Shown in pieces: positions 1 to 8,197 of a DNA stretch of 64,000 bases (within the stretch, counting starts at the first letter, position 1; every line of letters begins with the position of its first letter). The position numbers were made by a program, and so were the translations under genes. This DNA comes from Shimia sagamensis (GTDB taxonomy: Bacteria; Pseudomonadota; Alphaproteobacteria; Rhodobacterales; Rhodobacteraceae). The stretch lies in contig NZ_FXTY01000002.1 of assembly GCF_900182745.1 (NCBI RefSeq), forward strand, positions 248,001-312,000, read 5' to 3'. The notes below the pieces were generated by a model, which ran no database searches, had not been told where the DNA came from, and was given only the letters and a program-made list of their open reading frames with translations.

Positions 1-220
1 TGAAATCTTTTTCCATATTGCCGTTGGCCACGTCGCCAGTTTGCGCCATGAAACCGTCGATCACGCGGTGGAAGCACACGTTGTCGTACTGACCAGAGCG
101 CGCCAGCTCTTTCATACGTTCCGCATGACCCGGTGCCACGTCTGGCAACAGCTCAATAACAACCGTACCACCGGTCAGCTCCATCAGGATTGTGTTCTCA
201 GGATCTTTGATCTCAGCCAT
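1..220 (-). CDS. Peptidyl-prolyl cis-trans isomerase, cyclophilin type (3' part missing)
   Basis: The first 73 residues of a cyclophilin lie at the window edge; the rest is outside. Cyclophilins catalyse proline cis-trans isomerisation during protein folding. Visible are the N-terminal strand (ILMELTGGTVVIELLPDVAP), the conserved YDNVCFHRVIDGFMAQTGD core, which holds the catalytic Arg in FHRVI, and GN shortly after. There is no signal peptide in front of MAEIKDPENT, so this is the cytoplasmic form. The ATG at 220 is preceded by a GAGGAG-type ribosome site. It is divergent from pgk. A second cyclophilin gene often lies next to this one in Rhodobacterales, but that cannot be seen here. Confidence 0.93.
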   Translation of the reverse strand, partial: MAEIKDPENTILMELTGGTVVIELLPDVAPGHAERMKELARSGQYDNVCFHRVIDGFMAQTGDVANGNMEKDF

Positions 221-349
221 GTCGGCGCTCCTCAATGTAAATTCTTGCCCCGTAGTTAAACATCCCGTCGGCGAATGCCAAGAGAGCGTTGACCCTATGT
301 CCCAGTGCGCTAGGAATGCGGCAACGGATTTTCTTTGGAGATTGAGACC

Positions 350-1540
350 ATGGCGTGGAAGACCCTCGATGAAATGCAGCTGAGCGGCAAACGTGTGCTG
401 ACTCGTGTGGACATCAACGTGCCTGTGGCTGATGGCCAAGTCACCGACACCACTCGCATCGACCGCATTGTGCCCACAGTGAAGGACATTCTTGCCGCCG
501 GTGGCAAGCCGATCCTGCTCGCGCACTTTGGCCGCCCCAAAGGCGAACGCGTGCCGGAAATGTCGCTGCAACAACTTGTCCCCGCGCTTGAGGCTGCCTT
601 TGGCACCAAAGTGATGTTTGCTGCCGACTGTGTTGGCCCCGCCGCCGAAGCTGCTGTAAACGCCCTGGCAGACGGTGACGTCCTTCTTCTGGAAAACACC
701 CGCTACCACGCGGGCGAGACCAAAAACGACGCCGACCTAACCACCTCCATGGCCAAACTCGGCGACATCTTCTGCAACGACGCTTTCTCCGCCGCCCACC
801 GCGCCCACAGCTCCACCTGCGGCCTGGCACACGACCTGCCCGCCTGCGCTGGTCGCTTGATGCAGGCCGAACTTTCCGCTCTGGAAGCCGCACTGGCCGA
901 TCCGGTCCGGCCGGTAACCGCCGTTGTTGGCGGCGCCAAAGTCTCCACCAAACTCGAACTGCTCGGCAACCTGGTGGCCAAAGTCGACAACATCGTGATT
1001 GGCGGCGGCATGGCCAACACCTTCCTCGCGGCCCAGGGCATCGATGTCGGAAAGTCACTGGCCGAGCACGACATGACCAACACCGCGCGCAAAATCCTGG
1101 CCAAAGCCAAAGCCGCTGGGTGCACCATCGTGCTGCCGACCGACGTTGTTGTGGCGCGCGAGTTTGCTGCAAACGCCGCCAATGAAACCGTCGCCGCAGA
1201 CGCCTGCCCAACTGATGCGATGATCCTCGACGCCGGCCCCGCCACCGTCGCCAAAGTGGCTGAGGTGTTTGAAGCCTCCAAAACCCTGATCTGGAACGGC
1301 CCAATGGGTGCCTTTGAAATCGAACCCTTCAACGCCGCAACTGACGCCGCTGCGCTGCAAGCCGCCACCCTGACCAAAGCGGGCAAACTGGTTTCCGTGG
1401 CGGGGGGCGGTGACACTGTCGCCGCGCTGAACGCGTCTGGTGCAGCTGCCGACTTTAGCTACATCTCCACTGCAGGCGGTGCGTTCCTGGAATGGATGGA
1501 AGGCAAAGAGTTGCCTGGCGTCGCGGCCCTAAGCCAGTAA
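350..1540 (+). CDS. pgk: Phosphoglycerate kinase
   Basis: Glycolytic and gluconeogenic enzyme interconverting 1,3-bisphosphoglycerate plus ADP and 3-phosphoglycerate plus ATP in the cytoplasm. The 396 residues match the usual length of about 395. The N-terminal signature RVDINVPV, the substrate-binding HFGRPKG, the hinge region, GPMGAFE and the nucleotide-loop GGGDTVAAL are all present. I chose the ATG at 350, eight to ten bases after TTGGAG; the frame runs open a little further upstream from a TTG that lies inside the ribosome site. The gene is followed by a strong hairpin and then by fructose-bisphosphate aldolase, so the two glycolytic genes sit together but may be separate transcripts. 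Confidence 0.98.
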   Translation: MAWKTLDEMQLSGKRVLTRVDINVPVADGQVTDTTRIDRIVPTVKDILAAGGKPILLAHFGRPKGERVPEMSLQQLVPALEAAFGTKVMFAADCVGPAAEAAVNALADGDVLLLENTRYHAGETKNDADLTTSMAKLGDIFCNDAFSAAHRAHSSTCGLAHDLPACAGRLMQAELSALEAALADPVRPVTAVVGGAKVSTKLELLGNLVAKVDNIVIGGGMANTFLAAQGIDVGKSLAEHDMTNTARKILAKAKAAGCTIVLPTDVVVAREFAANAANETVAADACPTDAMILDAGPATVAKVAEVFEASKTLIWNGPMGAFEIEPFNAATDAAALQAATLTKAGKLVSVAGGGDTVAALNASGAAADFSYISTAGGAFLEWMEGKELPGVAALSQ

Positions 1541-1626
1541 CACCACCATTTGCGCAAATCGCGCAAAACTAAGGCGCAAAATTAATCCGCCCCTCAAATT
1601 AATGAGCGGTAGCGCCACCATAATTG

Positions 1627-1667
1627 CACCCGTTGTCCGGCTCCTCTATGAGCTAAGACAACGGGTG
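1627..1667 (+). terminator. Strong nested hairpin between pgk and fba
   Basis: A perfect 11-bp stem (CACCCGTTGTC at 1627-1637 with GACAACGGGTG at 1657-1667) encloses a second small stem GCTC/GAGC. It is followed only by TTTAA, so it may be a weak terminator or an mRNA-stabilising structure between the two glycolytic genes. Three copies of GCGCAAA lie just upstream (1552, 1561, 1574). Confidence 0.6.
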
Positions 1668-1709
1668 TTTAACCCATTATTCACAACCACTTTTTGACTG
1701 GGGACAGAT

Positions 1710-2603
1710 ATGTCAAACCAAGCTCAAGCAGAAAAAATCTCCAAAGGCCAAGGCTTCATCGCAGCCTTGGACCAATCCGGCGGCTCAACCCCTAAGGCGC
1801 TTGGCCTCTACGGCGTGAACGCAGATGCCTTCAGCACCGACGCCGAAATGTTTGACCTGATCCACGGCATGCGCTCCCGCATTGCGCAGGCCCCCGCCTT
1901 CACTGGCGACAAAGTGGTTGGCGCAATCCTGTTTGAAATGACCATGGATCGCGACATCGACGGCACCCCTACTCCGACCTACATGTGGGAGCAACGCGGG
2001 GTTGTGCCCTTCCTGAAGGTCGACAAAGGTCTCGAAGCTGAGGCCAACGGTGTTCAGATGATGAAACCGATGCCAGAGCTCGACACCTTGTGTGAACGCG
2101 CCGCCGCCAAAGGTGTGTTTGGCACCAAAATGCGCTCCGTGATTTCCGCCGCCAACGCAGACGGCATCCGCGCAATTGTGGCGCAGCAGTTTATGGTTGG
2201 TGAGCAGATCATCCGCCACGGCCTGATGCCCATCATCGAGCCCGAAGTAACCATCTCTATTGCAGACAAGGCGGAGGCCGAAGACATCCTTCTGGCCGAA
2301 CTGACCGCTGCACTGGACATCCTGCCCGAAGATCAGCAGGTCATGCTCAAATTGACCCTGCCCTCCAAATCCAACCAGTACAAAACCTTGGTTGACCACC
2401 CACGCGTGATGAAAGTTGTGGCGCTGTCTGGCGGTTATTCTCGCGAAGAAGCCAATGCCAAACTCACCGAGAATACTGGCATGATCGCCAGCTTTTCCCG
2501 CGCCCTGACCGAAGGCCTGTCTGCCCAACAAAGCGACGACGAGTTTGCCGCCACAATCGCGGACAGCATCGACGGCATCTACAAGGCCTCCATCGCAGGC
2601 TAA
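1710..2603 (+). CDS. Fructose-bisphosphate aldolase, class I
   Basis: Cleaves fructose 1,6-bisphosphate to glyceraldehyde 3-phosphate and dihydroxyacetone phosphate through a lysine Schiff base. The 297-residue protein is the short bacterial class I type: it starts with a Gln/Lys-rich helix, has FIAALDQSGGSTPKAL near the N terminus, MLKLTLPSKSNQY in the region expected for active-site lysines, and ALSGGYSREEAN near the C-terminal phosphate-binding loop. No class II zinc-binding motif is seen. The ATG at 1710 follows GGGGACAGAT. Its position behind pgk supports a glycolytic or gluconeogenic role. Confidence 0.93.
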   Translation: MSNQAQAEKISKGQGFIAALDQSGGSTPKALGLYGVNADAFSTDAEMFDLIHGMRSRIAQAPAFTGDKVVGAILFEMTMDRDIDGTPTPTYMWEQRGVVPFLKVDKGLEAEANGVQMMKPMPELDTLCERAAAKGVFGTKMRSVISAANADGIRAIVAQQFMVGEQIIRHGLMPIIEPEVTISIADKAEAEDILLAELTAALDILPEDQQVMLKLTLPSKSNQYKTLVDHPRVMKVVALSGGYSREEANAKLTENTGMIASFSRALTEGLSAQQSDDEFAATIADSIDGIYKASIAG

Positions 2604-2621
2604 AGCGCAACAACAGAAATC

Positions 2622-2650
2622 AAAAAAGGCGCTCCATTTCGGGGCGCCTT
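2622..2650. terminator. Bidirectional terminator between fba and the converging gene
   Basis: AAAAAAGGCGC, a short loop, then GGCGCCTT with T-rich sequence on both sides. The A-run on the left makes it usable for the minus-strand gene as well. Confidence 0.8.
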
Positions 2651-2742
2651 CATTGTTTGGTTGATCTATAATTCTTGCGATCAGGACATGTCAGCCGTCA
2701 ACTGTTCCTGAAGCGGAACACCGCGCCATCCCACCTGTAGCC

Positions 2743-3279
2743 TCAAAAGCTTGCCATACACTCCTGCGCTCTTTCGATCGCGTTCTTGGGCGTTTTCAGT
2801 TTCACGGTGATAGCGCGAGGCGACCCTTGGAACGCCACAAATTCGCGGGCTTTCTCAAGATCAGTCACAAATGCCGGGTTGTCAAAAACGATGTAACCGC
2901 CTTTGAAACCACCGGCCAACGATTGCGACACAGTGGAAGCGTTGCCGGTATAGAGATTGCCATTTAACACAATAGCGATGGCGCTCTCCCCTTTGGGCGG
3001 CTCAACATCTTTCACGAAGGCACCCAGATATCCAGCATCCTGCGCCTTCGTTAACCCAGCCTGAACAACGCTATTTTCACTGCGCCATTCAATGAAACAG
3101 GAGTGCCGCGAGGTGTTTTTAAAGACGGTCCAGTACTTTGAACTCAGATATGTCTCAACGCTGTCGTCCGTGGTTGGCAGGACGTTTTCATCCGAAGCGT
3201 AAACCACGGACGCTGCAAACATCGCAATTCCTGCGGTCATACTGGAAAACAGAGACTGAACGAGTTTCAAATTGGTCAT
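2743..3279 (-). CDS. Exported protein of unknown function
   Basis: A 178-residue protein that I do not recognise as a named family. The N terminus (MTNLKLVQSLFSSMTAG, then a hydrophobic stretch ending in VVYAS) looks like a Sec signal peptide, so the mature protein is probably periplasmic. Two cysteines (RHSCFIEW and QECMASF) could form a disulfide. The mixed beta-strand pattern with FKGGYIVFDN and LEKAREFVAFQGS resembles invasion-associated-locus-B-like periplasmic proteins, but that is only an impression. The ATG at 3279 lies 10 bases after GAGGAAGG; a TTG two codons upstream is less likely. Monocistronic, converging on fba. Confidence 0.75.
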   Translation of the reverse strand: MTNLKLVQSLFSSMTAGIAMFAASVVYASDENVLPTTDDSVETYLSSKYWTVFKNTSRHSCFIEWRSENSVVQAGLTKAQDAGYLGAFVKDVEPPKGESAIAIVLNGNLYTGNASTVSQSLAGGFKGGYIVFDNPAFVTDLEKAREFVAFQGSPRAITVKLKTPKNAIERAQECMASF

Positions 3280-3599
3280 TGGCAATATTCCTTCCTCAAA
3301 TGAGTTTCGAACTGATCTTCCGACCGGTCCCTTTTGGTAATTTTCTTGTTAGGGTAGAGGATAACCAGCGTTTGGTCTACCACGCAGGAACCACTCTCTG
3401 CAGAGCGCCTTTTAAGATTTTCGAATGCGACAATCGGTGTTTCAAAGCCAAAAGCTCCGTTCAAATCAGAAAAACGCACCGTCCGTTGCGTTCATAAACG
3501 CAACGCATTGCACGCCCCAAATATGCACCTCTGCAAAACAGTCGCGATACAGACACATTACCGACGTCCAATATCGCCATTTTTGGCCGGGTTAACGCC
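3280..3599. other. Intergenic stretch with no convincing gene
   Basis: About 320 bases lie between the exported protein and the acyl-CoA dehydrogenase. Short frames exist on both strands (for example one on the minus strand from 3479) but none has a recognisable product or a good ribosome site, and none fits the codon bias of the neighbours. It most likely holds the promoter of the exported protein. Confidence 0.5.
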
Positions 3600-5219
3600 C
3601 TACCCCAACCGTTCAATGATGGCGTCCACGTCCATCCCGCGCACTGCTCCGGGAAACACCCCGCGATCCCCTGCAACTCGCGAGCCAACATAGCCCTCGG
3701 CCACCGCAGACGGCGCCGATTTCATCAAACTTGCCGCAGTTAGAAGTACTGCCAGACTCTCCACAAACCACCGCGCCTCAGCCTCTGTCGGAAACCCCGG
3801 CCAGCGCGCCATATGCGCCTTTAAGGCCGCATCATAGCGGGCATCAGATCCGGTCATCGACGACAGCACAGTCATCAGCACCTCACCCGCCATCGGCTCT
3901 TTCATCAACGCGCGCAACACGTCCAGGCAAATTACGTTGCCAGAGCCTTCCCAGATGCCATTGAGCGGCGCCTCCCGATAAAGCATCGGCATCGGTGTCT
4001 CCTCGACGTAACCCATGCCGCCCAGCATCTCCATCGCCTCGGCAATCACGCCAATACAGCGTTTGTTGTTGAGGTATTTTGCCAGCGCAACGCCAATTCG
4101 CGCCAGCGCCCGGCTCTCTGCATCGTCCCGATCAAACGCGCTGGCCAAGAACATGCCCACCGACAGCGCCGCCTCTGTGTCCACCGCCAAATCAGCCAGC
4201 ACAGCGCGCATCAACGGCTGGTCAATCAGCCGCTTTTGAAAAGCTGAGCGCGAAGACACCCACCAATGTGCTTCTTGTATCGCTGCCCGCATCAGCCCTG
4301 CCGGGGCCAAAACCGTATCCAACCGTGTGTGGTGCACCATCTCGATGATGGTCCGCACCCCGGCGCCCTCGGCTCCAACGCGGTACGCCAGCGCATTGTG
4401 ATATTCGATCTCACTACTGGCATTGGCCTTATTGCCCAACTTGTCCTTAAGCCGTTGAATCTGAATGCCATTGCGCTCACCCTCCAGCCAGCGTGGCACT
4501 AGAAAACAGGTCAGCCCGCCCGCCGCCTGCGCTAGCGTCAGGAACCCGTCACACATCGACGCGGAACAGAACCACTTGTGCCCATTCAGCCGATACGCGG
4601 CGCCGTCTTTGCTGGCTCGCGTGGTGTTGGCTCGCACATCGGACCCACCTTGTTTCTCCGTCATGGCCATACCCAGCGTGGCGCCCCGTTTAGTCGCAAT
4701 GGGCGTTGTACTTGGATCATAGACCCCAGAGGTCAAAAGCGGTGTCCAAACCGCCGCCAGATCCGGCTGATGACGCAACGCGGGCACCGCCGCGTAAGTC
4801 ATTGTCAGAGGACAAGCCACACCCGGCTCCAACTGCGCCATGTAATAGGTCAGAACCGCATGGGTCGCATGTCCACCCGCCTTCCCGTCCCAAGCTGCAG
4901 AAGCGTAGCCCGCTTCCAATCCAGCTTGCATCACCGCGTGATATCCAGGGTGGAACTCCACTTCATCTACACGTCGTCCAGAGCGATCAAACGTCTTCAA
5001 TCGCGGCACATCGCGCCGCGCGTCTTCTGCCGCCTGTCGCAAGGTTTCACCACCCCATTTGCCTCCTACTTGCGCCAGATGTTCTCCCCGTGCACCGGCT
5101 GCAATCGCATGCTCTCTCAGCGCCCGATCCTGCCTCCAAAGATCCATCGCGCGCTGCGGTTCAGGTTGGTTAAAAACCTCATGTGATCCTAACTGCGACA
5201 CCGGCTGTGATATGGTCAT
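3600..5219 (-). CDS. AidB-type acyl-CoA dehydrogenase
   Basis: A 539-residue flavoprotein of the acyl-CoA dehydrogenase superfamily. The length, longer than the usual 380-400, and the extended N terminus place it in the AidB branch (isovaleryl-CoA dehydrogenase-like; E. coli AidB binds DNA and FAD in the alkylation response). Seen in order are the N-terminal extension, the FAD/substrate middle domain with MAMTEKQGGSDVRANTT and LNGHKWFCSASMCD, and the C-terminal helical domain with MLGGMGYVEETPMPMLYREA, typical of this branch. The ATG at 5219 follows GGGAGGAG at 6 bases. It is a single gene, divergent from ftsB. Whether it degrades an acyl-CoA or acts in DNA protection cannot be told from sequence. 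Confidence 0.88.
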   Translation of the reverse strand: MTISQPVSQLGSHEVFNQPEPQRAMDLWRQDRALREHAIAAGARGEHLAQVGGKWGGETLRQAAEDARRDVPRLKTFDRSGRRVDEVEFHPGYHAVMQAGLEAGYASAAWDGKAGGHATHAVLTYYMAQLEPGVACPLTMTYAAVPALRHQPDLAAVWTPLLTSGVYDPSTTPIATKRGATLGMAMTEKQGGSDVRANTTRASKDGAAYRLNGHKWFCSASMCDGFLTLAQAAGGLTCFLVPRWLEGERNGIQIQRLKDKLGNKANASSEIEYHNALAYRVGAEGAGVRTIIEMVHHTRLDTVLAPAGLMRAAIQEAHWWVSSRSAFQKRLIDQPLMRAVLADLAVDTEAALSVGMFLASAFDRDDAESRALARIGVALAKYLNNKRCIGVIAEAMEMLGGMGYVEETPMPMLYREAPLNGIWEGSGNVICLDVLRALMKEPMAGEVLMTVLSSMTGSDARYDAALKAHMARWPGFPTEAEARWFVESLAVLLTAASLMKSAPSAVAEGYVGSRVAGDRGVFPGAVRGMDVDAIIERLG

Positions 5220-5383
5220 ATCTGGCTCCTCCCGCACCCAGCCTGACCTCAGAACACCACTCTGCCAACATTCCCGTCACGTCACAAAAATAAATGAAAA
5301 AACTTGCTGTTAAGGGATTCACAGAGCGAATCACCTAAGATATAAAGAAACCAGACGCCGCAAAGGCGCACTCAGAGGCAAGA

Positions 5384-5686
5384 ATGACAGCATCTTCCAC
5401 CAAACCGGCCCTTGGCGCGCTTGCGTTTTTTGGCATCGCTTTTACGTTGGCGACCTACTTCACTTTCGCCGCCGTGCAGGGTGATTATGGCCTGTTTCGT
5501 CGTGTCGAGATTCTGGCAGAGAAGCAGCAGCTCGAAGCAGAACTGGCTTTGGCGCAGGCGGAAGTGACTCACATGGAAAACCTCACCCGTCGCCTCTCTG
5601 ATAGCTATTTGGACCTTGATTTGCTGGACCAACAAGCCCGTGACGTGCTTGGAATGATCCGCGCGGACGAGCTTGTTATTCGCTGA
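5384..5686 (+). CDS. ftsB: Cell division protein FtsB/DivIC family
   Basis: Small bitopic divisome protein that links FtsQ and FtsL at the septum. The 100 residues comprise a short cytoplasmic N terminus, one membrane helix (about residues 10-30, LGALAFFGIAFTLATYFTFA), a coiled-coil from about 42 to 75 rich in Leu, Glu and Ala, and the family's C-terminal LDLLDQQARDVLGMIRADELV. Length and topology match the family. It lies directly before pdhA, an order common in alphaproteobacteria, but 118 bases with a dyad separate them, so co-transcription is uncertain. Confidence 0.88.
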   Translation: MTASSTKPALGALAFFGIAFTLATYFTFAAVQGDYGLFRRVEILAEKQQLEAELALAQAEVTHMENLTRRLSDSYLDLDLLDQQARDVLGMIRADELVIR

Positions 5687-5762
5687 ATCCGCTAGCGTTC
5701 TGACATTACAGACCTTTTTCCACTCGCAACCCATGCGGCGATCCGTTACCCTTCTCACAAGT

Positions 5763-5782
5763 TTGGTTTAACGCTAAACCAA
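5763..5782. promoter_or_regulatory. Perfect 8-bp dyad in front of pdhA, candidate operator
   Basis: TTGGTTTA-ACGC-TAAACCAA is an exact inverted repeat ending about 22 bases before the pdhA start and just before its ribosome site GGGAGGAG. It has no T-run and is therefore unlikely to be a terminator. TTGG/CCAA half-sites recall GntR-family operators such as that of E. coli PdhR, but the spacing differs. Confidence 0.45.
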
Positions 5783-5804
5783 TTTGTCTTTGGGAGGAGC
5801 CACC

Positions 5805-6794
5805 ATGGCGGCAAAACGTGCTGCAAAGAAGCCCAACGTCTCGGGCGAAGAACTCACGCAATACTACCGCGACATGCTGTTGATCCGCCGCTTCGAAGAG
5901 AAAGCCGGCCAGCTTTACGGCATGGGTTTGATTGGCGGGTTCTGTCACCTCTATATCGGTCAGGAAGCGGTGGTTGTTGGCCTTGAGGCCGCGACTGAAG
6001 ATGGTGACAAGCGGATCACATCTTATCGCGACCACGGCCACATGCTGGCCTGCGGTATGGACGCCAACGGCGTAATGGCGGAGCTTACGGGGCGCGAAGG
6101 TGGCTACTCCAAAGGCAAAGGCGGTTCAATGCATATGTTCTCGAAAGAGAAGCATTTTTACGGCGGCCACGGCATCGTTGGTGCACAAGTTCCCCTTGGC
6201 GCGGGCCTCGCGTTTGCAGACAAATACAAAGACAACAGCCGCGTGACTTTCACCTACTTTGGTGACGGTGCCGCAAATCAAGGCCAAGTCTATGAGACAT
6301 TCAACATGGCCGCGCTTTGGGACTTGCCGGTGATTTTTGTGATCGAAAACAACCAATACGCCATGGGCACCGCCCAAGCCCGTTCCACCTCCTCTCAAGA
6401 CATTTACAAGCGAGGAGAAGCCTTTGGTATTCCAGGGGAAATGGTCGACGGTATGGACGTTCTGGCTGTCAAAGATGCCAGTGAGAGAGCTGTGAAACAC
6501 TGCCGCTCAGGCAAAGGCCCCTACATCCTTGAGGTCAAAACCTATCGCTATCGCGGCCACTCCATGTCCGATCCCGCCAAGTACCGCACCCGTGAGGAAG
6601 TGCAGAAAATGCGCGAGGAACGCGACCCAATTGAAAACGTGCGTCAACTGCTTCTGACCGGTAAACATGCCACCGAAGATGACCTGAAGGCGATTGATAA
6701 AGAGATAAAAGCCATCGTGAATGCCTCGGCTGATTTTGCCAAAGAGAGCCCGCTGCCGGATGAGGCAGAACTCTGGACCGATATTTACGCGTAA
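5805..6794 (+). CDS. pdhA: Pyruvate dehydrogenase E1 component, alpha subunit
   Basis: Thiamine-diphosphate-dependent decarboxylase subunit that, with PdhB, oxidatively decarboxylates pyruvate and loads acetyl on the lipoyl arm. The 329 residues contain the LLIRRFEEKAGQLYGMG start, the YRDHGHML loop, the ThDP-binding GDGAANQGQVYETFNMAA with its downstream ENNQYAMGT, and the phosphorylation-loop region YRYRGHSMSDPAKYR. The ATG at 5805 lies 6 bases after GGGAGGAGC; an earlier in-frame TTG overlaps the ribosome site. It is first in the three-gene PDH operon, with pdhB starting 20 bases downstream. Confidence 0.97.
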   Translation: MAAKRAAKKPNVSGEELTQYYRDMLLIRRFEEKAGQLYGMGLIGGFCHLYIGQEAVVVGLEAATEDGDKRITSYRDHGHMLACGMDANGVMAELTGREGGYSKGKGGSMHMFSKEKHFYGGHGIVGAQVPLGAGLAFADKYKDNSRVTFTYFGDGAANQGQVYETFNMAALWDLPVIFVIENNQYAMGTAQARSTSSQDIYKRGEAFGIPGEMVDGMDVLAVKDASERAVKHCRSGKGPYILEVKTYRYRGHSMSDPAKYRTREEVQKMREERDPIENVRQLLLTGKHATEDDLKAIDKEIKAIVNASADFAKESPLPDEAELWTDIYA

Positions 6795-6814
6795 GCTGAC
6801 GAGAGGACTTTTAA

Positions 6815-8185
6815 ATGGCTACCGAAATTCTCATGCCCGCCCTCTCTCCCACGATGGAAGAAGGCACCCTGGCCAAATGGCTAGTCAAAGAGGGCGACAC
6901 CGTGCAATCTGGTGACATCCTTGCAGAAATTGAAACTGACAAAGCCACAATGGAGTTCGAGGCCGTCGACGAAGGTGTAATTGGCAAAATCCTCGTGACT
7001 GAAGGCACCGAAGGTGTTGCCGTGAACACGGCGATTGCCATCCTCGCCGAAGACGGTGAAGACGTGAGCGCAATTGAGGCTACCCCTGTTGTCGCGCCCG
7101 ACGAGGCGGCGCCGGCCGCCACAGCACCTGCCGCAGCGCCCGCACAGGCTGCTCCTGCGCCTCCCACGCCCGACCTGACACCGGATTGGCCCCAAGGCAC
7201 CCCGATGAAAACCCAAACCGTGCGCGAAGCCTTACGCGATGCCATGGCTGAGGAAATGCGAGGCGACGAAGACGTCTATTTGATGGGTGAAGAAGTCGCA
7301 GAATATCAAGGCGCCTATAAGATCAGCCAAGGTCTTTTGGATGAGTTCGGCAGCAAGCGCGTGATTGACACACCAATTACCGAGCACGGTTTTGCCGGTA
7401 TCGCAGTTGGTGCGGCTTTTGGTGGTTTAAAACCAATTGTTGAATTCATGACATTTAACTTCGCCATGCAAGCCATTGACCAGATTATCAATTCTGCCGC
7501 AAAAACACTTTATATGTCCGGCGGTCAGATGGGTGCCCCAATGGTGTTCCGCGGCCCCAACGGCGCAGCCGCCCGCGTCGGCGCGCAACATAGCCAGGAT
7601 TATGCTGCTTGGTACGCACAAATTCCAGGCCTCAAGGTAGCGATGCCCTATTCAGCCTCAGACGCCAAAGGCTTGCTAAAATCGGCGATCCGCGATCCAA
7701 ACCCAGTCATCTTTCTTGAAAACGAGATCATGTACGGGCGGAGCTTCGAAGTGCCCGACATGGATGATTTCACTATTCCGTTTGGCAAGGCCCGCATCTG
7801 GCGCGAAGGTTCTGACGTGACCATTGTGAGCTTTGGCATCGGCATGCACTACGCGCTTGAAGCCGCAGATAAGCTTGCGGAAGACGGCATCTCCGCTGAA
7901 GTGATCGACCTGCGCACCCTGCGCCCAATAGACTACGACACTGTGATCGCCTCTGTGATGAAAACCAACCGCTGTGTGACTGTGGAAGAAGGCTGGCCGG
8001 TGGGTTCCATCGGTAATCACCTTTCCGCCACCATAATGGAACGCGCATTTGACTATCTGGACGCTCCGGTAATCAACTGCACGGGCAAAGACGTCCCAAT
8101 GCCTTATGCGGCCAACCTCGAAAAACTGGCGCTGACAACCACGGATGAGGTCGTCGCCGCTGTTAAACAAGTAACCTATCGCTGA
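6815..8185 (+). CDS. pdhB: Pyruvate dehydrogenase E1 beta with N-terminal lipoyl domain
   Basis: A 456-residue E1 beta subunit with an extra biotinyl/lipoyl domain at residues 1-80 (lipoylation motif [11 protein letters not shown], Lys 46 or so), then an Ala/Pro-rich hinge at about 90-120, then the transketolase-type beta fold from about 130 ([25 protein letters not shown]-terminal transketolase domain). The lipoyl domain is nearly the same as that of PdhC downstream, suggesting duplication. This architecture is known in alphaproteobacteria such as Sinorhizobium. The ATG at 6815 follows GAGAGGAC. It is the middle gene of the PDH operon. Confidence 0.96.
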   Translation: MATEILMPALSPTMEEGTLAKWLVKEGDTVQSGDILAEIETDKATMEFEAVDEGVIGKILVTEGTEGVAVNTAIAILAEDGEDVSAIEATPVVAPDEAAPAATAPAAAPAQAAPAPPTPDLTPDWPQGTPMKTQTVREALRDAMAEEMRGDEDVYLMGEEVAEYQGAYKISQGLLDEFGSKRVIDTPITEHGFAGIAVGAAFGGLKPIVEFMTFNFAMQAIDQIINSAAKTLYMSGGQMGAPMVFRGPNGAAARVGAQHSQDYAAWYAQIPGLKVAMPYSASDAKGLLKSAIRDPNPVIFLENEIMYGRSFEVPDMDDFTIPFGKARIWREGSDVTIVSFGIGMHYALEAADKLAEDGISAEVIDLRTLRPIDYDTVIASVMKTNRCVTVEEGWPVGSIGNHLSATIMERAFDYLDAPVINCTGKDVPMPYAANLEKLALTTTDEVVAAVKQVTYR

Positions 8186-8197
8186 GGAGACACGGAT

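Noticed and set aside
441..1416. Long minus-strand frames opposite pgk
   Set aside because: They are antisense shadows caused by high third-position GC; pgk on the plus strand has all family motifs.
3461..3691. 76-codon minus-strand frame between the acyl-CoA dehydrogenase and the exported protein
   Set aside because: It overlaps the end of the acyl-CoA dehydrogenase gene in another frame and has no ribosome site or family resemblance.
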